Source: Auritidibacter ignavus (GTDB lineage Bacteria > Actinomycetota > Actinomycetes > Actinomycetales > Micrococcaceae). From it: a stretch of 64,000 nt of DNA. Location of the stretch: contig NZ_RDQR01000011.1 of the NCBI RefSeq assembly GCF_003703835.1, forward strand, positions 1 through 64,000, written 5' to 3'. The notes under the pieces are model-generated. The model was not told the DNA's origin. It searched no databases and was given only the letters and a program-made list of their open reading frames with translations. The position numbers and the translations under genes were made by a program. Shown piece by piece: positions 62,482-64,000 of the stretch. Within the stretch, counting starts at the first letter, position 1, and every line of letters begins with the position of its first letter.

Positions 62482-62715
62482 ATGGACTACGAGCTGAGGC
62501 AAAGGAGAGCAATGAGCGGCTTGAACTTCGGAGTGTTGCTGGTCATGGCTGCACCGCTGTTCGTTGCGCTGACGTATAACGCGAACCTTGCCGAGCATTC
62601 TGTGGTGCTGTGGGTTCTGGCGTTGGTGACGATGGGGACGGGACTTCTCTTGGTCTACCAAGCAAGGGGCGAAGAGCCCTCTTCTGGCGAGGAGGACACC
62701 TCAACAGGACTCTGA
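62482..62715 (+). CDS. Small two-helix membrane protein
   Basis: A 77-residue protein with two hydrophobic helices (LNFGVLLVMAAPLFVALTYN and VVLWVLALVTMGTGLLLVYQ) and an acidic tail (EEPSSGEEDTSTGL). Two starts are possible: ATG 62482 after GGAGGAA, or ATG 62512 after AAAGGAG, giving 67 residues. No family recognised. It follows the HTH gene by 116 bp. Confidence 0.65.
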   Translation: MDYELRQRRAMSGLNFGVLLVMAAPLFVALTYNANLAEHSVVLWVLALVTMGTGLLLVYQARGEEPSSGEEDTSTGL

Positions 62716-62717
62716 GG

Positions 62718-62738
62718 CCCTCATCTCGCTTATGAGGG
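62718..62738 (+). terminator. Short hairpin after the small membrane protein gene
   Basis: CCCTCAT and ATGAGGG pair around CTCGCTT two bases after the stop codon. Small, with no T-run; weak support. Confidence 0.4.
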
Positions 62739-62752
62739 TCGCCAGGTACAGC

Positions 62753-62799
62753 AAGAAGGTGGGGTGGAGTGAGCGATGCTCACCGCACCCCACCTTCTT
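62753..62799. terminator. Long bidirectional terminator
   Basis: AAGAAGGTGGGGTG and CACCCCACCTTCTT are perfect 14-bp arms. The inner GTGAGC-GAT-GCTCAC extends the stem. The A-rich and T-rich ends on each side suit termination of both the plus-strand membrane gene and the minus-strand gene ending at 62812. Confidence 0.85.
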
Positions 62800-62811
62800 G
62801 ACTCAAAGGGG

Positions 62812-63102
62812 TCAGGACGCGGCTTCAAGCTTCCGCTCGAGCTTCCTCTTCTTACGGTGCAGCTTGTAGTAGCTCCGCGCCCCAGCAGTAGTTGCCTTGC
62901 CCTGCTCTTCCAGGGAGGGCAACCCCTGCTCGGTCAGTTCTCTGTTGATCTCCGCCGGATCGACCTGCTCGGCCTTACGGCGCTCGACCAGTTCCTGGGC
63001 TTGCTTCAGCTGCTCAGCAGCCAGCGGGTGCTCGGAGATCTGTTGTGTTACCTCGTGAAGTTCCTTGCGAATCTCGTTGGGGTTCTTGTATGAGCCGAAC
63101 AT
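62812..63102 (-). CDS. Small charged helical protein, unknown function
   Basis: A 96-residue protein of Lys, Arg, Glu and Gln with helical heptad-like spacing (ELHEVTQQISEHPLAAEQLK, then YYKLHRKKRKLERKL). No signal peptide or membrane segment. It starts one base after the stop of the secreted-protein gene upstream and so is cotranslated with it. No family recognised. Confidence 0.75.
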   Translation of the reverse strand: MFGSYKNPNEIRKELHEVTQQISEHPLAAEQLKQAQELVERRKAEQVDPAEINRELTEQGLPSLEEQGKATTAGARSYYKLHRKKRKLERKLEAAS

Positions 63103-63103
63103 C

Positions 63104-63490
63104 TTATCGCCCCATCACGCAGCGGACGGCGGCAAAGCCGAAGGCCTGCAGTATGTCTGTGGTGCTGCCCAGCTCAGCCATGCGGGTGATCTGAGTGCTG
63201 TTCAGCCCAATGCCAGTCAGGCAATGGCGCGCGGCGTAGACGATTGCGGCCGGAATCTCGGCATCAGCAATCTCCTCAGCCTCTTCGTCAGAGAGCGGAG
63301 ACTCCTCAGACGCTGCCTCGGCGTCGTCCAGAGTGATCTCGTAGGCGGTTTTCACCTCGCTGACTGATTCAACAGCTGCCAAGTCCACGGACTGCTCTTC
63401 GACTTCCGAAGCGTTAGCTCCAGGCGCTACTAACCCAACGGTCAGCGCCGCAGCCGCCAGGGCGGAAGCTCCCATCTTGATGATTCGCAT
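63104..63490 (-). CDS. Small secreted protein with two cysteines
   Basis: A 128-residue precursor. The signal peptide (MRIIKMGASALAAAALTVGL...GANA) is cut near residue 27. An acidic stretch of about 55 residues follows (ASEESPLSDEEAEEIADAE), then a roughly 45-residue C-terminal part with two Cys (ARHCLTGIGLN, AAVRCVMGR). The layout, acidic pro-region plus compact cysteine-containing end, resembles a processed small peptide or an inhibitor, but no known family is recognised. Cotranscribed with the helical protein at 62812. Confidence 0.8.
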   Translation of the reverse strand: MRIIKMGASALAAAALTVGLVAPGANASEVEEQSVDLAAVESVSEVKTAYEITLDDAEAASEESPLSDEEAEEIADAEIPAAIVYAARHCLTGIGLNSTQITRMAELGSTTDILQAFGFAAVRCVMGR

Positions 63491-63723
63491 CAGTACTTAC
63501 CCTCCATACTTCGCTCTGTTCGGGGAAACAGGAACAGGCCGAAGAAAGTACTCGCTTTTGGCCCGCGTGTCCCACCTCACTACATTCCTTAGGTTGAGGT
63601 CAACCCCTACTACACAAAAGCTCAGTGCCTGTGTGAGTATCTTGAGTACAGTCCGACCGGAACGCTGCCTCGTCGATGGTTGATGGCCGCCATCAGTAAA
63701 TGAGAACGCCTTGGAGAAGTCGT

Positions 63724-64000
63724 ATGAATTTGAAGAGAATCCCACTAACCGTCCTCGGCGTTGCCTACGCGGTGGTTGTCTGGCTGTCTGCCGCAAGTGC
63801 AGACAGCGTGGAAGACAATGGGCGGGAAATCGTCGGAGGCGAAGCGGAAGCAGAAGTATCTGAAGACTTCGCTGATGACATCGAGAGGCTTGCTGAGCGC
63901 AGTGAGACTGACCCTGAGCAGGTTCATGCCTCCTATGCCGGCCAAGAACAGTTCCTCACAGTCTTGACGTTGGCTTACGAGACCCATCCCGACCTGTTCT
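63724..64000 (+). CDS. Secreted protein, 5' part only
   Basis: A reading frame starting at the ATG at 63724 and running off the window. The first 27 residues form a signal peptide (IPLTVLGVAYAVVVWLSAAS-ADS), followed by an acidic part (GGEAEAEVSEDFADDIERL) and FLTVLTLAYETHPDLF. The pattern recalls the propeptide of secreted S1 proteases of actinobacteria, but the protease domain would lie outside the window, so the family is only a guess. It is divergent from the small secreted protein gene across 233 bp. Confidence 0.65.
   Translation, partial: MNLKRIPLTVLGVAYAVVVWLSAASADSVEDNGREIVGGEAEAEVSEDFADDIERLAERSETDPEQVHASYAGQEQFLTVLTLAYETHPDLF

Overview
The window looks like chromosome from a fairly GC-rich actinobacterium, probably of the Micrococcales (Arthrobacter/Brevibacterium-like). 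Pointers are clean Shine-Dalgarno sites, frequent GTG starts, a catechol-type dioxygenase very close to the Brevibacterium fuscum enzyme, four wall proteins with the LAxTG anchor used by class E sortases, and an actinobacterial-style baeRF protein. The genus assignment is an inference.

Layout. 1-1.66 kb: the end of an IS256-like element that has cut a type ISP restriction gene. 2-8.6 kb: panD, a P1B metal ATPase, a DUF418-like membrane protein, an alpha/beta hydrolase and an AbgT-family transporter. 8.7-9 kb: an apparent aldehyde dehydrogenase remnant. 9-28.7 kb: an aromatic catabolic island. It has a flavin hydroxylase with a divergent IclR regulator, a ThDP-dependent enzyme, a three-gene TRAP importer, and then a tight operon: FAH-RraA fusion, GntR regulator, hpaE, hpaD, GlcD-like flavoprotein, hpaH, hpaI, AraC regulator. 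This is the meta-cleavage route for homoprotocatechuate (3,4-dihydroxyphenylacetate). It is followed by an amine permease plus flavin amine oxidase (minus strand) and a divergent aldehyde dehydrogenase, which could supply the pathway from tyramine- or dopamine-like amines.

30.5-44.7 kb: a surface-protein island. It holds a PhoA-type alkaline phosphatase, a very large DUF11-like adhesin, a purple-acid-phosphatase-like enzyme and a five-lamin-tail-domain protein with a phytase-like C-terminal region. All four carry a signal peptide, an acidic or Pro/Thr/Glu low-complexity stalk and a C-terminal LA[DSA]TG anchor. A short CaiB-like CoA transferase and a zinc alcohol dehydrogenase sit inside this island. 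44.6-52.3 kb: a protein of unknown function, a second zinc alcohol dehydrogenase, then a more AT-rich module (mmsB, LysR, mmsA, GntP-family permease) fitting 3-hydroxyisobutyrate/valine-type catabolism. 53-58.6 kb: a butanediol-type dehydrogenase and a glycolate module (IclR, GlcD-like oxidase, malate synthase G).

58.7-64 kb: an esterase with a baeRF-type protein, a complete IS481-family element, an HTH protein, a small membrane protein, a two-gene unit encoding a small secreted protein plus a charged helical protein, and the 5' end of another secreted protein that runs off the window. No tRNA, rRNA or CRISPR array was seen. The most interesting points are the FAH-RraA fusion and embedded flavoprotein in the hpa operon, a shared 11-bp operator-like motif in front of the TRAP and hpa operons, the wall-anchored phosphatase cluster with nucleotide-identical 45-bp stalk repeats, and an IS481 transposase whose stop codon lies in the flanking CTAG.
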